The position numbers were made by a program, and so were the translations under genes. Below, piece by piece: positions 53,864-63,180 of a stretch of DNA of 64,000 nucleotides. The notes beneath the pieces were generated by a model that saw only the letters and a program-made list of their open reading frames with translations, was not told where the DNA came from and ran no database searches. Source of the DNA: Chitinophaga sp. YR573. Its GTDB lineage: Bacteria; Bacteroidota; Bacteroidia; Chitinophagales; Chitinophagaceae. The stretch covers positions 1,629,199-1,693,198 of the forward strand of contig NZ_FOJF01000001.1 in NCBI RefSeq assembly GCF_900110995.1, written 5' to 3'. Within the stretch, counting starts at the first letter, position 1. Every line of letters begins with the position of its first letter.

Positions 53864-54253
53864 TTAGAACGGCAAATCATCAGCCTGTGAGCTGCTACCG
53901 CCAGAGGAAACTTCCTGTGAGGTATTGTAGTTAGGTTGCGCGTCTGTGGTTGGGCCACCAGCAACAACAGACTCCATGCGCCATGCGTCCAGGTTGGTGA
54001 TGTAGTTAACACGACCGTCTTTTTCCCAACGTGTACCTTTAATGTTAAAGTAAACCTTCACTGTCTCGCCTTCGTTGAAACGGTCTACGATAGCTGTTCT
54101 ATCCTGTACCGCCTGGAACTTGATAAAGTTGTTGATAACACGGCCATTGATATCATCAGACTTTTCGATAACGAACTCCCGTGTCTTAAAGGTTTCGCTA
54201 CGTTGCATCGTATTATACTTCACGATCAGCTTTCCGGTTATTTCAAAACTCAT
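53864..54253 (-). CDS. DUF3127 protein with SSB-like acidic tail
   Basis: 129 residues. An OB-like N-terminal domain (~1-95): FEITGKLIVKYNTMQ, KTREFVIEK, FIKFQAVQD and GETVKVYFNIKGTRW fit DUF3127. A low-complexity linker (~97-122) follows, and the protein ends in ADDLPF, much like the C-terminal tip of SSB proteins (DDIPF) that recruits repair and replication factors. A single-strand DNA-linked role is inferred, not shown. It lies next to dnaA, divergently, with its own promoter. Confidence 0.85.
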   Translation of the reverse strand: MSFEITGKLIVKYNTMQRSETFKTREFVIEKSDDINGRVINNFIKFQAVQDRTAIVDRFNEGETVKVYFNIKGTRWEKDGRVNYITNLDAWRMESVVAGGPTTDAQPNYNTSQEVSSGGSSSQADDLPF

Positions 54254-54281
54254 ATAAAAAATTTTAACTGTTCTAGAGGGT

Positions 54282-54315
54282 CAAAGATAGGTTTTTTAAA
54301 AGAAGTGCAGCGCAA
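54282..54315 (-). promoter_or_regulatory. Promoter of the DUF3127 gene
   Basis: Minus-strand TATCTTTG (54289-54282) is an exact TAnnTTTG match, and a TTG (54315-54313) lies 23 nt upstream. Transcription would begin near 54275, about 20 nt before the start codon. Confidence 0.65.
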
Positions 54316-54650
54316 TAAAATTTAAAACAATTAGTTATCAGTAGAGTAACAAAATTACAGGCGCGTATATAATAAATTTGCATGGTATTTGCATACCTAA
54401 AGCACATTTTTTTAAGTGCAATTACTAACATAGTTTTGCACCCCCTCGGGGAATTATTAACATAAGGGGATAACCATGAAAGGTGGTTTTTAAGTGTACA
54501 ATATTATTTTATCTGTAAGTATACATATCTATGGCAAAGGAGTTAATGCCGATTGGAAAAGGCCTGTATATCAAAGCAGTGTGGCAGTATATTACATCAT
54601 ATCAAATTGATAACAAAAAGAGCGTGATAACAATGGATAAAAGAGTAAAA

Positions 54651-54672
54651 ATTACAGTCGGCGAACTGTAAT
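54651..54672. promoter_or_regulatory. 8-bp dyad in the dnaA leader
   Basis: ATTACAGT, CGGCGA, ACTGTAAT: a perfect inverted repeat with a 6-bp spacer, 156 bp before the dnaA ATG. It could be an operator or an RNA hairpin. No regulator can be assigned. Confidence 0.5.
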
Positions 54673-54828
54673 ACGAGAATCAGAAACAAGGGGAGATAAA
54701 TTTTTTTTTTCAACATTTTCTACAGATATTCGTCGTCCTGTCTGAAAATCTCTCAACTCCCCACGTTGAAAGATTTAAAATTCGAGAAACATCCTTAATT
54801 CAAGAACAACATAATTTTTAAAATCTCA

Positions 54829-56262
54829 ATGAATAAAACTTGCGACCAAGTTTGGGAAAGGTGTCTTAATATAATTAGGGATATTGTGGAATGGCAGCCA
54901 TTTAAAACCTGGTTTGAACCTATTAAGCCAATCCAACTTGAAAACAATGTTTTAACCATTCAGGTCCCCAGTCAGTTCTTTTACGAATATCTTGAAGAGC
55001 ACTACGTAGGATTGTTGGGTAAAACAATTAAAAGGGAACTGGGAAAAGAAGCCCGGTTAGAGTATCGTATAGTGGTGGAGAACGGTACTCCTCATCAGCA
55101 TCCGAAAACGGTAAATATGCCTACGCAGTTTACCAAATCGAAGAAAGATAGTGACGTTGACTTTCCGTTAACCATACAGAACCCGGTAAAGAACCCGTTC
55201 GTTATACCCGGAATCAAACGTGTACAGATCGATTCTCAGCTGAACCCACACTATACATTCGAATCTTATATCGAAGGTGACTGTAACCGTGTTGCACGCA
55301 GGGCCGGTAAAACCGTTTCTGAAAAACCCGGAGGCACTTCCTTTAATCCTTTAGTTATATACGGTAGTGTAGGTTTAGGTAAAACTCACCTTGCACAAGC
55401 CATCGGTAATGAAGTGAAACGTGTACATCCCACTAAAGCAGTGTTGTATGTAAGCGCTGAAAAATTCATTAACCAGTTTATAGATCATTCCAAGAATAGT
55501 ATCATTAATGACTTCATTCACTTTTACCAGCTGATTGATGTATTAATTGTAGATGATATACAATTTTTTGCCCGTGCAGAAAAAACACAGGATGCATTCT
55601 TTGCCATCTTCAATCACCTGCATCAATCCGGTAAACAGCTTATATTAACTTCCGACAAACCTCCAAAAGATCTGGATGGCTTACAGGAAAGATTACTGAG
55701 CCGCTTCCGCTGGGGCCTGAGTGCAGACATGCAGATGCCCGACTTCGAAACACGCATGGAGATTTTAGAAATGAAAATGCGTAACGATGGGTTGGAAATG
55801 CCGAAAGAAGTAGTAAAATATGTTGCCTATAATATTCAGAGCAATGTACGTGAACTGGAAGGCGCTCTGATCTCCTTACTGGCTCAGTCTTCTCTTAACA
55901 GAAAAGAAATTGACCTGGAACTGGCTAAACGTGTCCTGAAATCTTTTGTAAAAACCTCTTCCAAAGAAATTACAATCGAAAGTATTCAGAAGATGGTATG
56001 CGAATACTTTGATGTGCCTTATGATAAACTGTTACAGAAGACACGTAAGCGTGAAATTGTGCAGGCCAGGCAGATTACCATGTATCTTGCTAAATCTTTT
56101 ACTAAAAATTCTCTTAAAACCATCGGGGAACATTTTGGCGGCCGTGACCATACTACCGTGATCCACTCCTGCCAAACTGTAAAAGATCTGATGGACACTG
56201 ATAATACATTCCGAGATAGCGTCATTGAACTGCAACAGAAAGTGCAACTGGCAGCCATGTAA
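54829..56262 (+). CDS. dnaA: Chromosomal replication initiator DnaA
   Basis: 477 residues. Domain I (~1-85, VWERCLNIIRDIVEWQPFKTWF), short linker, AAA+ domain III with Walker A GSVGLGKTHLAQA (~182-194), Walker B VLIVDDIQFFA and sensor regions. Domain IV carries the DnaA-box signature GEHFGGRDHTTVIHSC (~440-455). It melts oriC and loads helicase. First of the plus-strand genes to the right of the strand switch, followed by a terminator. Confidence 0.98.
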   Translation: MNKTCDQVWERCLNIIRDIVEWQPFKTWFEPIKPIQLENNVLTIQVPSQFFYEYLEEHYVGLLGKTIKRELGKEARLEYRIVVENGTPHQHPKTVNMPTQFTKSKKDSDVDFPLTIQNPVKNPFVIPGIKRVQIDSQLNPHYTFESYIEGDCNRVARRAGKTVSEKPGGTSFNPLVIYGSVGLGKTHLAQAIGNEVKRVHPTKAVLYVSAEKFINQFIDHSKNSIINDFIHFYQLIDVLIVDDIQFFARAEKTQDAFFAIFNHLHQSGKQLILTSDKPPKDLDGLQERLLSRFRWGLSADMQMPDFETRMEILEMKMRNDGLEMPKEVVKYVAYNIQSNVRELEGALISLLAQSSLNRKEIDLELAKRVLKSFVKTSSKEITIESIQKMVCEYFDVPYDKLLQKTRKREIVQARQITMYLAKSFTKNSLKTIGEHFGGRDHTTVIHSCQTVKDLMDTDNTFRDSVIELQQKVQLAAM

Positions 56263-56285
56263 ATTATCCCCCATATAACATTCTT

Positions 56286-56320
56286 AAAAAGTCCTGGTAA
56301 TGTTACCAGGACTTTTTTAA
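56286..56320 (+). terminator. dnaA terminator
   Basis: AAAAAGTCCTGGTAA (56286-56300) pairs with TTACCAGGACTTTTT (56303-56317), ending in a T run. Confidence 0.92.
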
Positions 56321-56394
56321 TTTGCTACTACTTTATTATATTGTGCTTAACAATTTCATAATTGAATTGTAGAGGAAGCTTCAGTAACAACCAA

Positions 56395-56402
56395 TAACTT
56401 TG
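56395..56402 (+). promoter_or_regulatory. -7 element of the ECF sigma gene
   Basis: TAACTTTG is an exact TAnnTTTG match, 15 bp before the ATG at 56418. It overlaps the alternative TTG start at 56400, which argues for the ATG. Confidence 0.5.
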
Positions 56403-56417
56403 TGGCACAATAGCTTT

Positions 56418-56984
56418 ATGCCAACAGAATGTCAACATAAATTGTGGAATTCCATCCGGCAGGGTAATGAAAAGGCCTTTCGCCAGTTATTCGAAGAATA
56501 CTGGGAAGACCTGTTTTCCTATGCCTGTAAAATAACCCGGAATCATTCTACTGCACAGGATATTGTACAGGGACTGTTTATTCATTTATGGGAAAAACAC
56601 AGCGCCCTTCCTGAAGTGAACGCGGTATTACCCTATTTGCATAGTGCGCTAAAAAACAGGCTTCTGAATGCGCTGCGGGACGAAAACCTTTACCAGCGTC
56701 ATGTAGACCTCTTCAAAGAAACAAATAAAGAAAACGACCATTCCATAGTAGAACACCTGCAATTCAAAGAAACTGAACAACAACTGTTGCACTCCATTAA
56801 CCAATTACCAGGTAAGATGAAAGACGTCTTTTATCTTAACCGGATAGAAAACCTCTCCGTTGCAGAGATTGCCCTTCGTCAGGGAACTTCCCCACAAACA
56901 ATACGCAACCAGCTCAATACAGCCTTACAACGCATCAAATCTTTATGGATCGTTGAAATATTGATCGTACTCTGGTTATTATAA
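56418..56984 (+). CDS. ECF RNA polymerase sigma factor (FecI/Bacteroidota type)
   Basis: 188 residues from the ATG at 56418. Region 2 (~15-85): RQLFEEYWEDLFSYACKIT, DIVQGLFIHLWEKH. Region 4 (~125-180): INQLPGKMKDVFYLNRIENLSVAEIALRQGTSPQTIRNQL. The hydrophobic C terminus (VEILIVLWLL) is common in this group. It pairs with the FecR-type anti-sigma 120 bp downstream and probably drives the SusCD genes after that. Confidence 0.93.
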   Translation: MPTECQHKLWNSIRQGNEKAFRQLFEEYWEDLFSYACKITRNHSTAQDIVQGLFIHLWEKHSALPEVNAVLPYLHSALKNRLLNALRDENLYQRHVDLFKETNKENDHSIVEHLQFKETEQQLLHSINQLPGKMKDVFYLNRIENLSVAEIALRQGTSPQTIRNQLNTALQRIKSLWIVEILIVLWLL

Positions 56985-57104
56985 TTACCTCATTGCATAC
57001 AGGATTAAATAATAACAAGCTCAGTTTGTTACCGAATTGTTAACAGCCTCTACCCGATAGTTATTCCCCTTTTTGCAAGTGTCTTATAATAAACCAGCTC
57101 AAGT

Positions 57105-58058
57105 TTGGACAAAGGGACATTATTATTATTACTTAAAAAATTCAGACAGGGCAACTGTACGGCAGCTGAAAGACAGCTTTTATACAAATGGCTGGATGCC
57201 CTGGAACAGGATAGTGCAGACCATATGGCACTATCAGATACTGAGAAGCAGGCTATCAAACAGGAAATGTTACAACAATTATTTCCTGTTACGAAAAACC
57301 GGATGCGGATGCATTTCATCAGGGCGGCAGCTGTAGTATTGCCATTTGCTATTGCCGGTTATTTTATCTGGCAATACCAGCAGCATGTTAGTAAACAATA
57401 TGCAACAAACAGCTCCTGGCGCACTGTACAGAATACCGGGAAACGGCTGCTCCCCATCACATTACCAGACAATTCCACCGTATTACTGGGACGATACAGT
57501 ACTATTCAATTCCCGGAACGTTTTTCCGGTACCGAAAGACCTGTGAAAATGCTGGAAGGAAAAGCCTTCTTTGAAACCGTTACTGATCAAAAGCATCCTT
57601 TTATAGTAGAAGATATATCCGGTACACGTACCACCGTACTGGGAACGTCCTTTACTGTGGAAAGTAACCGTACCCTGCAGATTTCCAGGGTAGCAGTCGC
57701 TACCGGTAAAGTAAAAGTGCAGGGGAAAAACAATACCTCTACCATATTATTACCTGCACAAAGGCTGATGCTTCATGGCAATGTATTAGTACAGGATAGC
57801 ATCAGTACCGATGATTTGATGGCCTGGACAAGAGAAGAGATCGTATTACGTAATGCAACATTAAAAGAACTACTGCTCATTATAAAGAATCAATACGGTA
57901 TCACCGCCACCACCTCCCTGAATGTGAACCAGGGAAATTACACTATTCGCTTTCCAGCAACTATGGCGCTACCGGAAGTACTGGACATTATTCAAAAAAT
58001 CAGTTACAAACCAAAAATTCATTTCATTATGCACAAGGATCAGCTGAGTATTTACTAA
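57105..58058 (+). CDS. FecR-type anti-sigma factor
   Basis: 317 residues starting at a TTG. No Met codon lies before the conserved N-terminal helix (LLLLLKKFRQGNCTAAERQLL), so the TTG is needed. One membrane helix (~73-90), then a periplasmic FecR domain: NTGKRLLPITLPDNSTVLLG, FSGTERPVKMLEGKAFFETV, GTSFTVES. The C-terminal domain (~245-317, LKELLLIIKNQYGIT) is where the STN of the transporter would dock. Controls the upstream sigma factor. Confidence 0.92.
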   Translation: MDKGTLLLLLKKFRQGNCTAAERQLLYKWLDALEQDSADHMALSDTEKQAIKQEMLQQLFPVTKNRMRMHFIRAAAVVLPFAIAGYFIWQYQQHVSKQYATNSSWRTVQNTGKRLLPITLPDNSTVLLGRYSTIQFPERFSGTERPVKMLEGKAFFETVTDQKHPFIVEDISGTRTTVLGTSFTVESNRTLQISRVAVATGKVKVQGKNNTSTILLPAQRLMLHGNVLVQDSISTDDLMAWTREEIVLRNATLKELLLIIKNQYGITATTSLNVNQGNYTIRFPATMALPEVLDIIQKISYKPKIHFIMHKDQLSIY

Positions 58059-58149
58059 AAAATTCAATCACAATTAGGATCTATCCAACTATCACGGATT
58101 AAAACACCCGGACTGACATTGTCATGCCTTTACCTTAACAAAAACTGAT

Positions 58150-61100
58150 ATGCAAAAGGACAAACGATTATTCTCTACACGCATCAAAACCGCATTCACA
58201 GCGGGGATGGCGTTGCTGCTACTGGCTACAGGAGCTTTCGCCCTGCCAACAACGGCACAGGCGCTGCACAAAATGCTGCAAAAATTCCAGGTACAACAGG
58301 GTAGCCTCTCTGCTGCACTTAAAAAATTAGAATCTACAGCGCAGATCAATCTGGCATATGATGAAGATGCACTGAAAAAGATTCAGGTACACGCTAATAC
58401 TTATCAACGTAAGGCTGTTGTCGATATTTTACAGGACCTGTTAAGTCAGTCATCCTTAAAATATGAAGAACGATATAACACTGTTCTTATCTATGACAGC
58501 ACAACAATAAATAGCTCTTCTTCCTTTCAGAAACCAGCTGAAAAAATCGCCCTTACCGGTCTTATCTCGGATAAGAATGGCCCATTGATCGGTGTAACAG
58601 TACTGGTAAAAGGTACTACCAACGGTACCGGCACAGATGGCAGCGGACAGTTTAAACTCAATGTAGACAACAGTGGTGGTGTCGTACTGGTAATAAGTAT
58701 GATAGGATATAAAACACAGGAGATCGCTGTAGGCAGCCAACGCAGTTTTCAGATAGTGATGGTAGAGAACAGCCTGAACCTGAATCAGCTGGTAGTAGTA
58801 GGTTATGGTACACAGCGTAAAGCAACCGTATCCGGTGCTGTAGCGGATGTACAGTTAGATAAACTGAACTCCCGTTCATTGAATGATATGGCAGAAGCCT
58901 TACAGGGAAAAGCGCCTGGCGTAATTGTACAGAACAATGGTGGAGATCCAACCTCTACTCCTAAGGTATATATCCGTGGTATGGGTGGTATCAATGGGGA
59001 AGATCCATTGTACGTAGTTGATGGAGCTATCTATACAGGTGGTCCTATCAACCCGAATGATATTGAATCCATGAACGTGCTGAAAGATGCATCTGCAGCT
59101 ATTTATGGTGCAAGGGCTTCCGGTGGTGTGGTATTGGTCACTACTAAAAAAGGTAAGTCTGGTATCGCTACAGTTTCACTGGATGCAAAAACAGGATGGC
59201 AGTATGCAGCTAAAAAGCTGGATGTATTAACAGCCAAAGAATTTGCTGACGTAGAAAACATCGCCTACGATGCTGCCGGCCTTCCCCGCGCTGCTGCATT
59301 TAATGCTACTATTTATCCGGATGGTCAGATTACCCGTACCGACTGGCAGGATGAAATATTCCGTACCGGTAAAATCCAGGATTATAATGTGGGTGTAAAA
59401 GGTGGTACAGATAAAAACAGGTATTACATGGGCTTTGGATACCGTAAGAATGATGGTATCCTGCTTAATACAGGTGCTGAACGTTATTCCTTCCGCATGA
59501 ATTCTGATGCAACAATAAAACCATGGTTAAAAATAGGAGAAAATCTCTCTTATACTTATACCAATGGTAATGGTGCAAATACTACCAGTCCATATACCGG
59601 CGCTATCTTCACCGCACTTGGTTATCCACGCAATATCACTCCTTATACGGCTGATGGTTCATTCAGTGGAATGCCATTAGCTTATGCGGGTTCTTATGGA
59701 GACCTTGCAAATCCTGTTGCAATATTGACAAGACTTGATGACCACACTCCGGTGAGTAACATCAATCTCAATCCTTATGCAGAAATACATATTACAAAAG
59801 ACCTGCTATTCCGATCTAATTACGTAATCACCAAATCATTCAGTGACCAGAAAACATTTACGACCCGTGCGTTGGAAATAGGGAAGATCAATTCGACCAA
59901 TTCACTGTATGAACAGATCAACAACTTTACAGACTTCCTGTCTGAACAAACGTTGACCTACTCCAAACAGTTTGGTGATCACAATGTGAATGCGGTGGCA
60001 GGTTATAGTTATCAGCATCATGATGGTACCTACCTTATTGCCAGCGCCAGTTCATTTAATGATGAAAGGGATGCATACCGTTATTTTGACAATGCTACTT
60101 CATGGGTTAAACCTTCCAGTGGCAGAGACCAGAACGCATTGGAATCTTTCCTTGCCCGTGTGAACTACGACTACAAAAGCAAATACCTGCTGACCTTACT
60201 GGGTCGTCGTGATGGTAGTTCCCGTGTATCTGTACAAAACCGTTACCAGAACTATTATTCAGTGTCTGGTGGATGGGTATTAACAGAAGAATCATTCCTG
60301 CAGAATAATGATCTGCTCAGCTTCCTGAAATTACGCGCCAGCTATGGTCTGTTAGGAAACCTGGGTAGTCTTCCTTCAAACGCGATCAACGTTCCGCTGA
60401 AATCTATCAGTATCTATACTGGTGCTAATGGAACACAGTCAACCGGTCTTGCTGAAGATGCATTATCCAATCCTAATCTGAAATGGGCAGAATCCAAACA
60501 GGTGAACTTTGGTACAGACATCGCGTTGTTAAAAAACAGCCTTTCTGTAACAGCTGATTATTTTGTCAAAACAACAGATAAAATGATCCTTCAGGTCGCT
60601 CCTCCAAGTACTGCCGGTGTAAGCACAGGTATGTATAAGAACATGGGGAAAGCTCGTGATAACGGTATTGAATTAGGTATCAACTATAATGGCAAAGCAG
60701 GTAAAGACCTTACTTATAATGTAGGAGCTACACTGACTAAAGTAAATAACAAACTATTATCCCTGGATAACGGGCTGAATGAAGTTGTAAGCACTTCCGC
60801 TGTAAACATTCGCGGTTCACTTAATCCACTCGTTACCCGTGTTGGTAATTCCATCTATGCATATAGCCTGATCAAAACCGCAGGGATCTTCCAGACACAG
60901 GCAGAAGTAGATAACTACAAGAGTAAGGATGGTACTGTGATCCAGCCAAACGCTAAACCAGGCGACCGTAAATTTGTGGATTATGATGGTAATGGTACCA
61001 TCAACAACGGCGACAGACAGATAATAGGCAGTCCTTATCCTGGCTTTACTTATGGATTCAGCCTGAACCTGAATTACAAAGGTTTTGACCTGAACGTATT

Positions 61101-61533
61101 TGCACAGGGCGTACATGGTAACAAACTGTTCAATGCACTGAAGTATACCAACATGAACCCAAGTATTGGTACAAACTTTAACATGCTGAAGGGAATCCTG
61201 AATGCCTGGACCCCGACCAATACAAATACTGATGTAACAAGGATCATCTCTACAGATGCCAATGGCAACTACGGAAATGCCTCCGACTGGTATATTGAAG
61301 ACGGTTCTTACATGCGTATCAAGAACGTTACACTGGGATATACTTTACCTGCTAATCTTACCAACCTCGCTCATATTGGTGCTGTTCGCCTGTATGTAAC
61401 CGCTAACAACCTGTTCACATTTACCAAATATAAAGGATATGATCCTGAAGTTGGGATGGACCAGTTAGGTATAGATGCAGGACGCTATCCTCAGGCAAAA
61501 AGCGTATTGATGGGACTGAATGTTAATTTCTAA
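58150..61533 (+). CDS. SusC-type TonB-dependent transporter with STN signalling domain
   Basis: 1127 residues. Signal peptide (cleavage near TTAQA, ~37), STN domain (~45-115, VQQGSLSAALKKLEST, LLSQSSLKYEE), carboxypeptidase-like domain (~130-205), TonB box region (LVVVGYGTQRK), plug (LYVVDGAIYTG, YGARASGGVVLVTTKKG) and a beta-barrel ending in LMGLNVNF. The STN domain links ligand binding to the FecR/ECF pair just upstream, giving substrate-induced expression. It lies 91 bp after fecR and 22 bp before susD. Confidence 0.96.
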   Translation: MQKDKRLFSTRIKTAFTAGMALLLLATGAFALPTTAQALHKMLQKFQVQQGSLSAALKKLESTAQINLAYDEDALKKIQVHANTYQRKAVVDILQDLLSQSSLKYEERYNTVLIYDSTTINSSSSFQKPAEKIALTGLISDKNGPLIGVTVLVKGTTNGTGTDGSGQFKLNVDNSGGVVLVISMIGYKTQEIAVGSQRSFQIVMVENSLNLNQLVVVGYGTQRKATVSGAVADVQLDKLNSRSLNDMAEALQGKAPGVIVQNNGGDPTSTPKVYIRGMGGINGEDPLYVVDGAIYTGGPINPNDIESMNVLKDASAAIYGARASGGVVLVTTKKGKSGIATVSLDAKTGWQYAAKKLDVLTAKEFADVENIAYDAAGLPRAAAFNATIYPDGQITRTDWQDEIFRTGKIQDYNVGVKGGTDKNRYYMGFGYRKNDGILLNTGAERYSFRMNSDATIKPWLKIGENLSYTYTNGNGANTTSPYTGAIFTALGYPRNITPYTADGSFSGMPLAYAGSYGDLANPVAILTRLDDHTPVSNINLNPYAEIHITKDLLFRSNYVITKSFSDQKTFTTRALEIGKINSTNSLYEQINNFTDFLSEQTLTYSKQFGDHNVNAVAGYSYQHHDGTYLIASASSFNDERDAYRYFDNATSWVKPSSGRDQNALESFLARVNYDYKSKYLLTLLGRRDGSSRVSVQNRYQNYYSVSGGWVLTEESFLQNNDLLSFLKLRASYGLLGNLGSLPSNAINVPLKSISIYTGANGTQSTGLAEDALSNPNLKWAESKQVNFGTDIALLKNSLSVTADYFVKTTDKMILQVAPPSTAGVSTGMYKNMGKARDNGIELGINYNGKAGKDLTYNVGATLTKVNNKLLSLDNGLNEVVSTSAVNIRGSLNPLVTRVGNSIYAYSLIKTAGIFQTQAEVDNYKSKDGTVIQPNAKPGDRKFVDYDGNGTINNGDRQIIGSPYPGFTYGFSLNLNYKGFDLNVFAQGVHGNKLFNALKYTNMNPSIGTNFNMLKGILNAWTPTNTNTDVTRIISTDANGNYGNASDWYIEDGSYMRIKNVTLGYTLPANLTNLAHIGAVRLYVTANNLFTFTKYKGYDPEVGMDQLGIDAGRYPQAKSVLMGLNVNF

Positions 61534-61555
61534 TTAAGCACAAACGCCGACGACA

Positions 61556-63067
61556 ATGAAAAGAATCATAAAGAATATAACGCTTGCACTGACAGGTATT
61601 TCCCTGCTTGCAGCCTGTAATAAAAAGCTGGAGATAACCCCTGAAGGAGCTCCTACCAGTGGTAATTTCTGGCAGACAGAAGGTGATGCCGTTTCCGGTT
61701 CAAATGCCATGTACGATCAGTTTGACAATGAAGACTTCTACGGACGTGGTTACTGGTGGTTCATTAATGCCAGTGATGATATGGTGACAGGACGTGTAAA
61801 AGCGCAAGGTGATAATATCAAAAACTTCAACAGCAGTTTCATTGGTGGTGCTTACACTGAAACCCAGTGGAAAATGCGTTACATCGTTATTAAACGTGCT
61901 AACGATGTGATCCTTCATGTACCATCCATTAATATGGATGAAGCGCTGAAAAACCGTATCCTTGGGGAAGCATATTTCTTAAGCGGATTAATGTACTTCG
62001 AACTGGCATACACCTATGGAGATGCCCGCGCAGGTGTTCCTATCATCAACCGCGACAGCATTGTAGGTGATAAACCTATTCCCCGTTCTGCGAATGTGAA
62101 TCTTGTGTATGAATATGTAGAAAGTGAGCTGAAAAAAGCAGCTACATTACTCCCTTATTTTGACACATACAGCACAGATGAATACGGCAAACCTCACAAA
62201 ACTGCGGCCTATGCATTCCTGAGCAAAATGTTCCTGTACAAAAAGGATTATGCAAATGCTGCAAAATATGCAGACTCTGTTATCCTGAGTGGCAAACATC
62301 AGCTGCTGGATAATTTCGCAGATGTATTTACCATCGCCAACAACTGGACAGGCGAATATATCTGGTCTGTTTATTCTAATGTAAAAGGCGCCAGCGGATG
62401 GGGTAGTATCTTACCCGGTGTGATGCTCGAAAACAAAGGATGGGGTGCATACAATGGCTGGGGATATTATATGCCTACCAAAGAATTATATGATGCCTAT
62501 GAGTTTGGTGATATAAGAAGAGAAGCTACTATCCTGAAACCAGGAGACTTATTCACGTTCTTCGGCAGTCAGATGGCTTATTCCTCTACCAATAGCTTAT
62601 CAGGCTATCAGTTCCGCAAGTACATGGAGCCATTCTCCTATGCCGGCGGTATTCACCTTAGCCCTAACGGAGACCACCCTACTACAGACCTGAACCTTCC
62701 TTTGATCCGTTACGCAGAAGTGATCCTGATCAAAGCAGAAGCAAAGCTGATGCAGGGACAGAATGCAGATGCGGAAATCAATATGATCAGACATCGTGCT
62801 GGTCTGGCTGATACCACCAATGCAGATATGAATGAGCTGAAGATACAGCGTCGTTGCGAATTAGCGGGTGAGTGGGCTAACCGTCACTTTGACCTGGTTC
62901 GCTGGGGTGATGCACAGGCGGCTTATGCTCAACCACTGCATGGTGCTACCGGTAGTGTTGTATGGCCTGCACGTACTTTCAATCCTGCTATTCACAATGT
63001 ATGGCCGGTACCTCAAACTGAAGTAACCAGCAGTAACGGCGTGGTTACACAGAACGCGGGCTGGTAA
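61556..63067 (+). CDS. SusD/RagB family outer membrane lipoprotein
   Basis: 503 residues. Lipobox LLAAC near residue 21, then the SusD fold: ILGEAYFLSGLMYFELAYTYG, KTAAYAFLSKMFLYKKDY, LPLIRYAEVILIKAEAKLM, EINMIRHRAGL and CELAGEWANRHFDLVRWGDA. It ends in VWPVPQTEVTSSNG, typical of the family. Partner of the STN-SusC 22 bp upstream. Ligand unknown; the following GDPD-like gene hints at a phosphodiester or lipid-derived nutrient. Confidence 0.95.
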   Translation: MKRIIKNITLALTGISLLAACNKKLEITPEGAPTSGNFWQTEGDAVSGSNAMYDQFDNEDFYGRGYWWFINASDDMVTGRVKAQGDNIKNFNSSFIGGAYTETQWKMRYIVIKRANDVILHVPSINMDEALKNRILGEAYFLSGLMYFELAYTYGDARAGVPIINRDSIVGDKPIPRSANVNLVYEYVESELKKAATLLPYFDTYSTDEYGKPHKTAAYAFLSKMFLYKKDYANAAKYADSVILSGKHQLLDNFADVFTIANNWTGEYIWSVYSNVKGASGWGSILPGVMLENKGWGAYNGWGYYMPTKELYDAYEFGDIRREATILKPGDLFTFFGSQMAYSSTNSLSGYQFRKYMEPFSYAGGIHLSPNGDHPTTDLNLPLIRYAEVILIKAEAKLMQGQNADAEINMIRHRAGLADTTNADMNELKIQRRCELAGEWANRHFDLVRWGDAQAAYAQPLHGATGSVVWPARTFNPAIHNVWPVPQTEVTSSNGVVTQNAGW

Positions 63068-63083
63068 AAATAAAAGGATGCTG

Positions 63084-63135
63084 ACGCTCCTGGTTGGCGG
63101 TTTTTCATTCCGTTCAGCCAGGAGCGTTCTTTTTT
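63084..63135 (+). terminator. Terminator after susD
   Basis: ACGCTCCTGG (63084-63093) pairs with CCAGGAGCGT (63118-63127), followed by TCTTTTTTA. The loop is 24 nt with some inner pairing. It separates the SusCD unit from the next gene, perhaps incompletely. Confidence 0.8.
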
Positions 63136-63180
63136 ATACTAATTTTACTTACTCTAAAGGAGTATGCCAATTAAAAACTC

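Larger units (their letters stand above)
54254..54828. other. dnaA upstream region, candidate replication origin
   Basis: A 575-bp AT-rich gap between divergent DUF3127 and dnaA genes. Gene direction switches here: minus strand to the left, plus to the right. It contains a dyad (54651-54672), a run of ten Ts (54701-54710) and several GATAA strings (GGGGATAAC, ATGGATAAA) that match the DnaA box TTATCCACA in only 7 of 9 positions. No exact DnaA box seen, so origin status is open. Confidence 0.4.

Noticed and set aside
54460..54660. DnaA boxes (TTATCCACA or its complement)
   Set aside because: Best candidates (AGGGGATAA, AATGGATAA) match 7 of 9 positions only, which is expected by chance in AT-rich DNA.
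54632..54670. 12-codon frame in the dnaA leader ending in the dyad
   Set aside because: Too short to support without conservation data, and no ribosome binding site is visible.
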